DNA from: Vibrio sp. CK2-1
GTDB lineage: Bacteria; Pseudomonadota; Gammaproteobacteria; Enterobacterales; Vibrionaceae
Assembly: GCF_021726515.1 (NCBI RefSeq)
Contig: NZ_JAKKCJ010000006.1
Location: 1-64,000, forward strand
DNA length: 64,000 bases
Direction: 5' to 3'
This document shows positions 25,053 through 33,405 of this stretch, piece by piece; the stretch's first letter is position 1; every line of letters starts with the position of its first letter. Both the position numbers and the translations under genes were made by a program. A model generated the notes under the pieces. It did not search any database. It was given only the letters and a program-made list of their open reading frames with translations, and was not told the DNA's origin.

Positions 25053-26041
25053 TGCGCTCACGTAAATCGATTATTTTTATTGGTGTTGTGGCTTTAGTTC
25101 TAGTCTGGTTGGCTTATACCTTTTGGCTTGCCTATCAACCTAAAGCGGAACGTTTTCAAGGCCAGATTGAAGCGCAGCAATATTTGATTTCATCGAAAGT
25201 GCCGGGGCGCATAGATCAAGTGTTGGTTAAAAAAGGCGATCAAGTTAAGTCGGGTCAGCAAATTTTTACCATCTTAAGCCCAGAGATTGAAGCCAAATTA
25301 GCGCAAGCGAAAGCCGCCCAAGGTGCCGCGGGTGCAATGGTAGATCAAGCAGAAAAAGGCGCGCGTAACCAAGAGATAGCGGCGGCGCAAGATCAATGGC
25401 GTAAAGCCAAAGCCGCTTCTAGCTTGATGGAAAAAACCTATCAACGAGTACAAAACTTGTATCAAGATGGCGTGGTCGCTGAGCAAAAACGCGATGAAGC
25501 TTACACTCAATGGCAAGCTTCGTTATATACCGAACGCGCCGCTTATCAAATGTACCAAATGGCGCAAGAGGGCGCGCGGGATGAGACTAAGCGCGCTGCT
25601 CAGCAACAAGAAAAACAAGCCGCTGGCGCGGTGGCTGAAGTTGAAGCCTATGTTGCCGATACCCAAGTGGCCAGTTGGCATGATGGTGAAGTGAGCGATA
25701 TTTTGCTGCATTCAGGCGAGCTAGCCCCACAAGGCTTTCCTGTGGTGACAATTTTAGATATGCAGGATGCGTGGGCGATTTTCCATGTGCGTGAAGACAA
25801 ACTACAACAATTTAAACAAGGCACTGAACTCAAGGTAACGATTCCTGCGCTAGGTGATGAGCAATATAACTTTGTGGTTTCTCATGTCGCGGTGATGGGT
25901 GACTTTGCCACTTGGCGCACTACCGATGCCAATCAAGGTTTTGATATGCGTACTTTTGAAGTAGAAGCTCGTCCAACTCAACCAATCGAAGGTTTGCGAG
26001 TTGGCATGAGTGTGTTGCTTGAGAATGTAGGACACAATTAA
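25052..26041 (+). CDS. HlyD-family periplasmic adaptor (membrane fusion protein)
   Basis: A 329-residue membrane fusion protein. An N-terminal membrane anchor spans about residues 7-25. A lipoyl/biotinyl-like half follows (QYLISSKVPGRIDQVLVKKGDQV, in two parts), then a long Ala/Gln-rich helical hairpin (about 85-200), the second lipoyl half and a beta-barrel domain. It links the inner-membrane permeases to the TolC-like protein. The architecture resembles E. coli YhiI/YbhG-type adaptors of ABC-2 exporters. It overlaps both neighbours by one base at the start and end. Confidence 0.87.
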   Translation: MRSRKSIIFIGVVALVLVWLAYTFWLAYQPKAERFQGQIEAQQYLISSKVPGRIDQVLVKKGDQVKSGQQIFTILSPEIEAKLAQAKAAQGAAGAMVDQAEKGARNQEIAAAQDQWRKAKAASSLMEKTYQRVQNLYQDGVVAEQKRDEAYTQWQASLYTERAAYQMYQMAQEGARDETKRAAQQQEKQAAGAVAEVEAYVADTQVASWHDGEVSDILLHSGELAPQGFPVVTILDMQDAWAIFHVREDKLQQFKQGTELKVTIPALGDEQYNFVVSHVAVMGDFATWRTTDANQGFDMRTFEVEARPTQPIEGLRVGMSVLLENVGHN

Positions 26042-27198
26042 TGTTGCATCGGCATGCATTGATTCGAGAGTGGCGACAGATAGCAACGCAACCTTGGTTA
26101 AAGGCGATGTTGTTGTGGCTACCTCTGCTGATGTTTTTTGCGCTATGGTGGATATTCTCGACCGGCAGCGCCCGCGATCTCGCTATTGGGGTGGTTGATT
26201 TTGAGCACTCAAGTATGTCGCGTGGAGTGGTGCGTTATTACGATGCTAGTCCTACCTTGCAAGTCACTCAAAGCTATACTTCGGTGTCGGAAGGCAAACA
26301 AGATCTGCAATCTGGTAAAATTTATGCTTTAGTTGTGATCCCCGATAGTCTTACTCAAGATGTATTACTGGGCCATCCTCCAACCATTACTACCTTCTAT
26401 AACAGCCAATTTATCTTGATTGGTAAGTTAGTCAACGCCGCCATGCAGCAAGCTCAGGGCACCTTTAATGCGCAAATTGAAGCGGTTAAGAACCTCAGCA
26501 AAGGCGATACTGTTCCGCAACAAGCGTTAGCTCAAGCGGTGCCGATTCAAACTCAAATCACCGCGTTATTTAATAGTAATAGTCATTATGGCCAATTCTT
26601 GGTATCGGCGGCGATTCCTGCGTTATGGCAAATCTTAATTGTCGCGACTACCGTGCTGAGTTTTTCATTAGAGCAAAGAACGCAAGGCATGCAGCGTTGG
26701 CTTTCCATCACGCCTTTACGGGCAGTTGTCACTAAGCTGCTGGCCTATTCTCCGTTGTATCTCGCGCAAGGTGTGGTGTTTTTATGGGGGATGTACGGCT
26801 GGTTAGGCTGGCCCATGCATGGTAGCTGGGGGATTTTATTATCGGCACAAGTGTTGATGGTCTTGGCTTGCCAAAGTGTCGGGGCGTTATTTTTTATGCT
26901 CACTTTAGATGCCACTCGTTCAATGAGTTTTGTTGCGGCATTTACCGCGCCAGCCTTTGCGTTTATGGGGATCACTTTTCCTACCTCAGATATGCCGTTA
27001 CTAGGTCAGATTTGGCGTAGTTTATTACCGGTGAGTCACTATATTGATGTGCAAGTAAAACAGGTCAATAACGGTGTCGATTTAGTACAAGTAATGGGTT
27101 CACTGCTCGCACTGAGTTTGTTTTTAACGCTACTGCTGGTGGTGTGGTTAAGAGCGCGAGCTTTGGTGTCAGCCGATAAACAGGATGCCGTATTATGA
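26041..27198 (+). CDS. ABC-2-type transporter permease (first of pair)
   Basis: A 385-residue inner-membrane protein of the ABC-2 permease family (YhhJ/YbhS type). It has one N-terminal span (MLLWLPLLMFFALWWIFS), a large periplasmic domain (about 40-185, with DLAIGVVDFEHSSMSRG) and five to six C-terminal spans. These proteins form the channel of exporters for drugs or polysaccharides and normally need an ATPase partner. No Walker A or ABC signature protein is encoded beside it. It overlaps the next gene by four bases. Confidence 0.85.
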   Translation: MLHRHALIREWRQIATQPWLKAMLLWLPLLMFFALWWIFSTGSARDLAIGVVDFEHSSMSRGVVRYYDASPTLQVTQSYTSVSEGKQDLQSGKIYALVVIPDSLTQDVLLGHPPTITTFYNSQFILIGKLVNAAMQQAQGTFNAQIEAVKNLSKGDTVPQQALAQAVPIQTQITALFNSNSHYGQFLVSAAIPALWQILIVATTVLSFSLEQRTQGMQRWLSITPLRAVVTKLLAYSPLYLAQGVVFLWGMYGWLGWPMHGSWGILLSAQVLMVLACQSVGALFFMLTLDATRSMSFVAAFTAPAFAFMGITFPTSDMPLLGQIWRSLLPVSHYIDVQVKQVNNGVDLVQVMGSLLALSLFLTLLLVVWLRARALVSADKQDAVL

Positions 27199-28361
27199 GT
27201 TGGTGGCAGGTGTTTCGCTGTGAATTAAAGTCGATTTATACCAACTCGGCGTTACTGCTCACTGTGTTTGGCGGAGTAGTGATGTATTCGTTTTTATATC
27301 CTCTGCCGTATAGTCAGCAACTACCACGTGAGCAATCAATCGTGGTCGTCAATTTAGATAACACTTCAACCAGTCGAACACTTGAGCGAATGGTTGATGC
27401 CACGCCACAGGTTCAAATCACTCAACATGCCTATAGCTTACAAGAGGCCAAGCAGTTATTTAATCAAGGTAAAGTGCATGGAATTTTATTGATCCCTCGC
27501 CACTTTGCTCGTGATTTATTACTAGGTGAAAGCCCGACATTAGCCTATGCCGGTGATGCGGCTTATTTTCTGATTTATGGAACAGTAGTTGAAGGTTTAG
27601 CCACCGCGGGCGGGACTTTATCGGCGCAAGCTAAAGTGTCTCGAATGGTTATGTCGGGAGAAAACTTAGTTTTGGCAGCTCAGCAATATGCGCCAATTAA
27701 ACTGTCGATGCAGCCAGTTTTTAACCCAACCAATGGTTATATTAACTACATAGTGCCAGCGGTGTTTGTATTGATTTTGCATCAAACCCTATTGATTGCC
27801 GCAGGCTTACTAGGGGGCGGCCTTAATGAACAGCGCCAAGCCAAGCAGGCGGGATACTGGCAAGATTGTTCGGCGTTTGATATGTGGTCGGCACGAGCGG
27901 TAATTTTGTTACTGACTTATATTCCATTGGTGATGTACTACTTCGGCTTTAGTTTTGAGTTTTATGGCATCAGTCGCCTTGCTTCTATTTCCCATTTATT
28001 TGGGTTAATTATTCCATTCTTATTGGCCGTGATTGGTTTGGGCATGGTGATGGGCGAGTTAATCCCGCGTAAAGAATTGGCGACTTTAATCGTGGTATTG
28101 AGCTCTTTGCCTTTGGTTTTTTGTGCCGGTTTTGTCTGGCCGACTTCAGAGTTGCCAAGTTTACTTAAGTGGTTAGCACAATTAGCGCCGTCTACCCCTG
28201 CGATTAATGGCTTTTTGCGTCTTAATCAAATGGGAGCAAGCTTTGAACAGATTCTTCCTTATGTGTGGCAACTTTGGGCACAAGTTGCGATCTACGGCGG
28301 CTTAGCATTGTGGTTAATGCAGCGTAAAGCGAAATCGACTAGGGTTGTAGTTCAGCAATAA
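27195..28361 (+). CDS. ABC-2-type transporter permease (second of pair)
   Basis: A 388-residue paralogue of the preceding gene with the same layout: a short N-terminal span (ALLLTVFGGVVMYSFLYP), a periplasmic domain that starts EQSIVVVNLDNTSTSRTLERM (in two parts) and about six C-terminal spans. The two probably form a heterodimeric permease. The start overlaps the upstream gene by four bases. The 3' end overlaps the convergent glycosylase-like gene by 23 bases, so there is no room for a terminator between them. Confidence 0.85.
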   Translation: MSWWQVFRCELKSIYTNSALLLTVFGGVVMYSFLYPLPYSQQLPREQSIVVVNLDNTSTSRTLERMVDATPQVQITQHAYSLQEAKQLFNQGKVHGILLIPRHFARDLLLGESPTLAYAGDAAYFLIYGTVVEGLATAGGTLSAQAKVSRMVMSGENLVLAAQQYAPIKLSMQPVFNPTNGYINYIVPAVFVLILHQTLLIAAGLLGGGLNEQRQAKQAGYWQDCSAFDMWSARAVILLLTYIPLVMYYFGFSFEFYGISRLASISHLFGLIIPFLLAVIGLGMVMGELIPRKELATLIVVLSSLPLVFCAGFVWPTSELPSLLKWLAQLAPSTPAINGFLRLNQMGASFEQILPYVWQLWAQVAIYGGLALWLMQRKAKSTRVVVQQ

Positions 28362-28917
28362 TGCTTTGCAGATGTGGGACGAGCTGTAGCTCAAACCAAG
28401 GATTCTTCTTGAGCCAGATATTATTGCGTGGCGAAGGGTGCGGCAAAGGTAGATATTTAGGCTGATATTGCTGCCAAGCTTGCACCGTCTCGGTTAAGGT
28501 TTTAGGTTTATTGGCTAAGTAATAATCTTGCGCGTATTGGCCTATCAATAAGATCAGTTCAATATTTGGCAATTGTTCCAGTAGTTGCTCATGCCATTGC
28601 GGTGCGCATTCTTTACGTGGTGGTAAATCACCACTTTTGCCTTTTCCCGGATAACAAAACCCCATCGGCATAATGGCGAGAAAGTGGGGATTATAAAAGA
28701 GCGTTTTATCAATCCCCATCCACTGTCGTAAACGCTCACCACTGGCATCATTAAATGGCACGCCACTTTGATGTACTTTCAACCCTGGCGCTTGACCAAT
28801 AATTAAGACTTTGGCATCAGGGTGAGCTTGTACTACCGGCCGACATCCATCGGCAAGCGACTTGGCGCAAATCTGGCATTGCTGAATGTTATCTAATAGC
28901 GAACTAAAGCTAGTCAC
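28339..28917 (-). CDS. Uracil-DNA glycosylase superfamily protein
   Basis: A 192-residue protein of the uracil-DNA glycosylase-like fold. The N-terminal motif GQAPG (residues about 41-45, in VLIIGQAPGLKVHQSG) and the C-terminal LPLPHPSPRN motif (HPSP loop) match the substrate-binding loops of this superfamily. Cysteines CQICAK near the start are reminiscent of family 4 enzymes but a full Fe-S set is not clear. Likely role: DNA base repair or a related hydrolase; the activity is not established. It starts with a GTG that overlaps the TAG stop of the upstream dehydrogenase gene. In E. coli this locus holds nfi, another enzyme that repairs deaminated bases. Confidence 0.75.
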   Translation of the reverse strand: MTSFSSLLDNIQQCQICAKSLADGCRPVVQAHPDAKVLIIGQAPGLKVHQSGVPFNDASGERLRQWMGIDKTLFYNPHFLAIMPMGFCYPGKGKSGDLPPRKECAPQWHEQLLEQLPNIELILLIGQYAQDYYLANKPKTLTETVQAWQQYQPKYLPLPHPSPRNNIWLKKNPWFELQLVPHLQSIIAELQP

Positions 28918-29858
28918 TAATAACCTCGACCAAAATCCACTTTATTTAATAATGGTTGTTGATTTTGCCAGCGTTGCATATTTTGCTCAAAAATATCGAA
29001 GACCTGTTGAGGAAAACTATTAGCAGCAATATGCGGAGTAATGCTGACATTCGGATGCTGCCAATACGCGCTTTCTTGCGGTAGTGGTTCTTGCGGAAAA
29101 ACATCCAAATAAGCGTGCGCAACCCAACCCTTTTCTAAAGCCAGTAACAAGCCATCATCATCGACCGCCGTTCCTCGGCCAATATTAAATAATAGAGCCG
29201 ATTGGCAATGTGATAAGTGTTGAGCGTTTAAAATATGATAAGTCTGCGGCGTGCTCGGTAGGGCATTAACGACCACATCGGCTTGGGCTAATGCTTCATC
29301 GATTTGCTCGGTTGAGTAACATTGGCTGAACATTGAGCCTTGTGGGATCAGACCTCGACTATTGACACCAATCGCAACAAACCCTAATGCCGACACACAT
29401 GTTGCAAGCTGAGTGCCAATAGAACCAGTGCCTAGAATCACCACTTTTTTTCCCATCACAGATTGGTATTCAATAGGTTGCCATTTATTTTGAGCTTGTA
29501 ATTGTTGGTATTGATTCAAATGTCGGAAGTAGCTCAAGCTATAACCTAAAACATACTCACTAATAAGCTGGCCAAAAATTCCTTTCACATTGGTCAGAGT
29601 GTAGTCTTGGCGTAGTTCCGGTTTTGTGAGCTTATCAATGCCAGCATAAGTGGCTTGAGCCCACTTTAGATTCGTGAATTCATCGAGATATTTAGCCAGA
29701 AGGGGCGGATCGGCCAAAACGATGTTCGCTTGTGATTTATCTTGAGTAATCGCGATATGTTTTAGGCTAGATTGTTGTAGTAAATCTAGGTAATCCTGCT
29801 GCTGTTTTGATGCGATATACAATAATGGGCTAGTCGATGTTTCGGCAGTTGGTTTCAT
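28917..29858 (-). CDS. D-isomer-specific 2-hydroxyacid dehydrogenase
   Basis: An NAD(P)-dependent oxidoreductase of 313 residues. The Rossmann motif VVILGTGSIGTQLA lies at about residues 140-153. The catalytic triad of the family is visible: arginine in NIGRGTAVDD, glutamate in DVFPQEPLPQES and histidine in ITPHIAANS. It resembles glyoxylate/hydroxypyruvate reductase GhrA-like proteins, but the substrate cannot be fixed from sequence. Together with the overlapping glycosylase-like gene it forms a two-gene minus-strand operon, divergent from yjaG. Confidence 0.85.
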   Translation of the reverse strand: MKPTAETSTSPLLYIASKQQQDYLDLLQQSSLKHIAITQDKSQANIVLADPPLLAKYLDEFTNLKWAQATYAGIDKLTKPELRQDYTLTNVKGIFGQLISEYVLGYSLSYFRHLNQYQQLQAQNKWQPIEYQSVMGKKVVILGTGSIGTQLATCVSALGFVAIGVNSRGLIPQGSMFSQCYSTEQIDEALAQADVVVNALPSTPQTYHILNAQHLSHCQSALLFNIGRGTAVDDDGLLLALEKGWVAHAYLDVFPQEPLPQESAYWQHPNVSITPHIAANSFPQQVFDIFEQNMQRWQNQQPLLNKVDFGRGY

Positions 29859-29976
29859 TAAATTATACTAAGCTCCATGCTTTTTTTAGGTAAACCGAAT
29901 GCTTTTTCAAGTAAACGATACGGTTATCAAGTACACTTCCCATGTCTGGTATTAATTGGAATGAGTTAACGTAATT

Positions 29977-30570
29977 ATGCTACAGAATCCCCTTCAAGTC
30001 CGCTTAGAAAAATTCGTCCCTTGGCAGCAAATGACTTTCATGGCCTGCTTATGTGAGCGTATGTATCCAAACTACGCTTTATTTTGTGAAAACACCGAAT
30101 TTGCCGATGCGCGAAAATACCGTGAGATTTTAGACAGTGTTTGGGAAGTTCTAACGGTTAAAACTGCCAAAGTGAATTTTGAACGTCAACTTGAAAAGCT
30201 AGAAGAGTTGATCCCAAGCTCAGAAGACTATCAATTCTATGCGGTATACCCTGCGATTGATGCCTGTATCGGATTATCGATTCTGCTACATGCTCTGCTC
30301 GACCGTGAAGAAATGTTTGAAGCGATGATCGACTTAAGCCAAGTCTCCGTTAAAACGGTCGCGCAGCTTGAAGAAGCACAAGGCAGTGACGAAATCACCA
30401 ACGAAAATCAAAAAGAGAATGAAGCGGTTTGCCAAGAGTGGGATGTTCAATGGGCATTATTCCGTCCACTACGTGAATCAGAAGTTCGCGATATTGATCT
30501 GATCAAAGAGCTACGTATCGAACTACGTGAAGAAGGCATTAGTAATATTGGCATTAGTGTTGAACATTAA
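29977..30570 (+). CDS. yjaG: YjaG family protein (DUF416)
   Basis: A 197-residue cytoplasmic protein of the DUF416 family, largely helical, with the conserved N-terminal block WQQMTFMACLCERMYPNYALF (in two parts) and the YAVYPAIDACIGLS core. Function unknown. It precedes hupA, as in E. coli, where nfi-yjaG-hupA-yjaH is the usual order. That synteny is the main support for the gene name. The C-terminus is acidic. Confidence 0.88.
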   Translation: MLQNPLQVRLEKFVPWQQMTFMACLCERMYPNYALFCENTEFADARKYREILDSVWEVLTVKTAKVNFERQLEKLEELIPSSEDYQFYAVYPAIDACIGLSILLHALLDREEMFEAMIDLSQVSVKTVAQLEEAQGSDEITNENQKENEAVCQEWDVQWALFRPLRESEVRDIDLIKELRIELREEGISNIGISVEH

Positions 30571-30752
30571 TGTAATCAAATTGGCATAAAAGATTATTCT
30601 AATGAATGTAGTGTCATTTAAATCAAGAAAGCATTAATAGTTTAAAATTCATCATTTTGTATCTGATTTTCCTAAAAAAATACAAAATGTGAGTTAAGGC
30701 TCAAATTATGGTCAAAATTACGTCATAAGATCAAAAGAAGTGCCACAAACCT

Positions 30753-30782
30753 TTGCCAGACGGGGCCTTTATGATTTAGAGT
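30753..30782 (+). promoter_or_regulatory. Possible hupA promoter
   Basis: TTGCCA (30753-30758), an 18-base spacer with a GC-rich stretch, and TAGAGT (30777-30782), 40 bases before the hupA ATG. The -10 match is four of six, so the call is tentative. The 5' part of the yjaG-hupA gap (30571-30750) is AT-rich with no other clear element. Confidence 0.4.
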
Positions 30783-30821
30783 GACTTCAGACCTTAAAAA
30801 CAATGAGAAGGGAAAACTAGA

Positions 30822-31094
30822 ATGAACAAGACTCAATTAATCGATGCCATTGCTGAAAAAGCAGACCTATCTAAAGCTCAAGCTAAAGCGGCTCTTGAAG
30901 CAACTCTTGAAGGCGTAACTGGCGCTCTTAAAGATGGCGATCAAGTGCAACTAATTGGTTTTGGTACTTTTAAAATTAACCACCGTGCAGCTCGCACTGG
31001 CCGTAACCCTAAAACAGGTGCTGAGATCCAAATTTCTGCAGCAAATGTTCCAGCATTCACAGCCGGTAAAGCACTAAAAGACGCGGTAAAATAA
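30822..31094 (+). CDS. hupA: DNA-binding protein HU-alpha
   Basis: Nucleoid protein that bends and constrains DNA without strong sequence preference. It has 90 residues starting [21 protein letters not shown] (in two parts). The histone-like signature [21 protein letters not shown] (two parts) contains the beta-ribbon arms and the DNA-intercalating proline. A GAGAAGGGA ribosome-binding region precedes the ATG. It is followed by a perfect terminator hairpin at 31150. Confidence 0.97.
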   Translation: MNKTQLIDAIAEKADLSKAQAKAALEATLEGVTGALKDGDQVQLIGFGTFKINHRAARTGRNPKTGAEIQISAANVPAFTAGKALKDAVK

Positions 31095-31149
31095 TTTTAC
31101 TTTGTCCTGATAATTTGCAACTCGCACCCAGCGGTTGTTTATGTATATA

Positions 31150-31182
31150 CTACGCTGAGTGTCTTCTCAGCGTAGTTTTTTT
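31150..31182 (+). terminator. Rho-independent terminator of hupA
   Basis: A perfect ten-base stem (CTACGCTGAG with CTCAGCGTAG), a 6-base loop and seven T residues. The T run ends directly at the ATG of the next gene, which leaves that gene without a normal ribosome-binding site. Confidence 0.95.
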
Positions 31183-31914
31183 ATGAAACGTAGTTTATTT
31201 TCCATTCTTGCCTTATCTTTGCTTGCCGGCTGCTCATCACCTGGCTCGTGGACAGATCATATCAGCAGTAAATTCTCAGGCTCAGTCGAGTCCGCCGAGT
31301 TATCCGGTGGCGAGCTAGAGGGTACTTCAAAAGCTTTCTATTGGTATACCCGAGCTCTCTCTAAGCCGAAAGTGGCATCAGATTACGTTCAATTGCCGGA
31401 TAATGCTTGGTATAAAAGTAGTTACCAATGGCAAGACGGCACTATTAAAGAAATTGTTCGTGAAGGTGAAATGCAACAAAGTAGTGATGGTTTAAAGCCA
31501 TTTCTTGTGCATATTCGCTTTAGTTCTGAAGGCGAGGCGATTTATCAGCGTTATCGTTTAGATAATCAAATACTACCATTAAACCAAAAAGACTTAGATT
31601 ATTACTCGCAACAAGCGGAAGACTTAGTCAAAAAAGTTGATGATATTCATGATCAAGGTTTTGAGCTAATTCAAGGGGTATGGAATGGTAGTACCTTTGA
31701 CTCATGTGATGGCATTCAATATAACAATTTGCAGTTCGATCAAGTTGCTAACGTACCATCGGCGGTAAAACAACGAATTAATAGTTTAAACAGTTATGCT
31801 GCGTTTATTGGTTATAAAGATAAAAAGAGTAAAACCGTGACGGTTGAGAAGTTATTATCGTTGGAGAAGCCGGTTCATGGTTGTATTCAACGAGCTCACC
31901 TGATTATGAATTAA
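31183..31914 (+). CDS. yjaH: YjaH-like lipoprotein (DUF1481)
   Basis: A 243-residue predicted lipoprotein. The signal (MKRSLFSILALSLLAG) ends in the lipobox LLAGC, with the cysteine at about residue 17 to be lipidated. The mature part is of the DUF1481 type; function unknown. It follows hupA as E. coli yjaH does. The ATG at 31183 is chosen because it begins the signal peptide. A GTG at 31159 is in frame but would translate through the hupA terminator. Neither start has a visible Shine-Dalgarno sequence. Residue 19 onward lacks a +2 aspartate, so outer-membrane sorting is likely. Confidence 0.83.
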   Translation: MKRSLFSILALSLLAGCSSPGSWTDHISSKFSGSVESAELSGGELEGTSKAFYWYTRALSKPKVASDYVQLPDNAWYKSSYQWQDGTIKEIVREGEMQQSSDGLKPFLVHIRFSSEGEAIYQRYRLDNQILPLNQKDLDYYSQQAEDLVKKVDDIHDQGFELIQGVWNGSTFDSCDGIQYNNLQFDQVANVPSAVKQRINSLNSYAAFIGYKDKKSKTVTVEKLLSLEKPVHGCIQRAHLIMN

Positions 31915-31940
31915 CAATTAATTCTATTGGTTTTGAATAT

Positions 31941-31976
31941 AAAAAAGCGCGCACTTTTATCAAGTACGCGCTTTTA
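31941..31976. terminator. Bidirectional terminator between yjaH and purD
   Basis: A fourteen-base stem with one mismatch (AAAAGCGCGCACTT pairing with AAGTACGCGCTTTT) around a short loop. Six T residues follow on the minus strand and a TTTT/TTTT tract on the plus strand, so it can serve both convergent genes. Confidence 0.88.
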
Positions 31977-31997
31977 CTGTTTTATTGGGCTGAGAAT

Positions 31998-33293
31998 TTA
32001 TTTCTGCTCTTGTTCACGAGCAATCGCACGATAACCGATATCATTACGATGGAACATACCATTCCAGCTCACTTGTTTGGCAAGCTCATAAGCACGCTGT
32101 TGAGCTTCTGAGACCGTGTTACCTAATGCCGTTGCACATAGTACGCGTCCACCGGCTGTCACGACCTCACCATTGGCATTGTTCGCTGTACCTGCATGGA
32201 AGATTTTCTCACCTTCAATATCATTAGCGGCAGGTAGGCTAATCACATCACCTTTCGCGTAATCCGCAGGATAACCACCGGCAGCTAATACGATGCCGAT
32301 TGAAGCGCGTGGATCCCAGTGAGATTCTGCTTCATCTAATTTCTCATCAATCGCCATTAAGCAAAGCTCAACGAGATCAGACTGCATACGCATCATGATA
32401 GGTTGAGTTTCAGGGTCACCAAAGCGACAGTTGTATTCGATCACTTTAGGCGTGCCATCTGCCATGATCATAAGGCCGGCATAAAGGAAGCCTGTGTATG
32501 GGTAGCCTTCTTCATCCATGCCACGAACGGTTGGGTAGATGACTTCTTCCAACACGCGCTGGTGGATTTCAGGTGTCACGACAGGCGCAGGAGAATAAGC
32601 ACCCATACCGCCAGTGTTTGGTCCGGTATCTTTGTCGCCGACACGTTTGTGGTCTTGGCTAGTTGCCATTGGTAGAACGCTAGAGCCATCAACCATCACG
32701 ATGAAACTTGCTTCTTCACCATCAAGGAATTCTTCAACCACGACGCGGCTACCAGCTTCACCAAACGCATTGCCAGCCAACATATCTTGAATAGCATCTT
32801 CGGCTTCTTGTAGCGTCATCGCAACAATTACACCTTTACCTGCTGCAAGACCATCGGCTTTAATCACGATAGGTGCGCCTTTTTCGCGCACATAAGCCAA
32901 TGCTGGCTCGATTTCAGTGAAGTTAGCGTAATCAGCCGTTGGGATCTTATGACGCGCTAGGAAGTCTTTAGTGAACGCTTTAGAGCCTTCAAGTTGCGCG
33001 GCATCTTTAGTTGGGCCAAAGATAGGCAGTTTGGCTGCACGGAAAGCGTCAACCACACCAATTACCAACGGAGCTTCAGGACCAACAATCGTCAACTCAA
33101 TGTTATTGTTTTGCGCAAATTCAACTAAGCCTTCGATATCTTCTACGCCAATGTTGACGTTTTCAAGCTTAGGCTCAAGCGCGGTACCTGCATTACCTGG
33201 TGCCACATAAACCGTTTCAACATTTGGGTTTTGTGCTGCTTTCCAGCCGAGTGCATGTTCGCGGCCGCCGGCGCCAATGATTAGTATTTTCAT
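31998..33293 (-). CDS. purD: Phosphoribosylamine--glycine ligase
   Basis: Second step of purine synthesis: joins glycine to phosphoribosylamine using ATP. It has 431 residues. The N-terminal motif MKILIIGAGGREHALGWK, the ATP-grasp loop (IVIKADGLAAGKGV) and the metal-binding IEYNCRFGDPETQ segment are all present. In E. coli it is the second gene of purHD with a short gap. Here the gap to purH is 112 bases and is filled by a repeat element. Confidence 0.97.
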   Translation of the reverse strand: MKILIIGAGGREHALGWKAAQNPNVETVYVAPGNAGTALEPKLENVNIGVEDIEGLVEFAQNNNIELTIVGPEAPLVIGVVDAFRAAKLPIFGPTKDAAQLEGSKAFTKDFLARHKIPTADYANFTEIEPALAYVREKGAPIVIKADGLAAGKGVIVAMTLQEAEDAIQDMLAGNAFGEAGSRVVVEEFLDGEEASFIVMVDGSSVLPMATSQDHKRVGDKDTGPNTGGMGAYSPAPVVTPEIHQRVLEEVIYPTVRGMDEEGYPYTGFLYAGLMIMADGTPKVIEYNCRFGDPETQPIMMRMQSDLVELCLMAIDEKLDEAESHWDPRASIGIVLAAGGYPADYAKGDVISLPAANDIEGEKIFHAGTANNANGEVVTAGGRVLCATALGNTVSEAQQRAYELAKQVSWNGMFHRNDIGYRAIAREQEQK

Positions 33294-33318
33294 AATGCTT
33301 TGATCTCTTTTTTATATA

Positions 33319-33405
33319 CGTTTATCGAATGCTCGTTTCTCGTGGCTCGGAAAATCAAAAGCGATCTATCGAGATACGAGAAACGTAATACGAGAAACGA
33401 AAAAA
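33319..33405. repeat. Dispersed inverted-repeat element, copy 1 (purH-purD gap)
   Basis: Left arm contains GCTCGTTTCTCGTGGCTCGG. The right arm, read on the minus strand, contains CGTTTCTCGTATTACG and a second CGTTTCTCGTATCTCG. It abuts the purH stop codon. The same CTCGT...CTCG words occur in copies at 46291, 49185 and 59239. Confidence 0.6.

Noticed and set aside
28339..28917. Calling the glycosylase-like gene ung or a family 4 UDG
   Set aside because: The motifs fit the superfamily, but the Fe-S cysteine set and the exact catalytic loop of known families are not clearly present.
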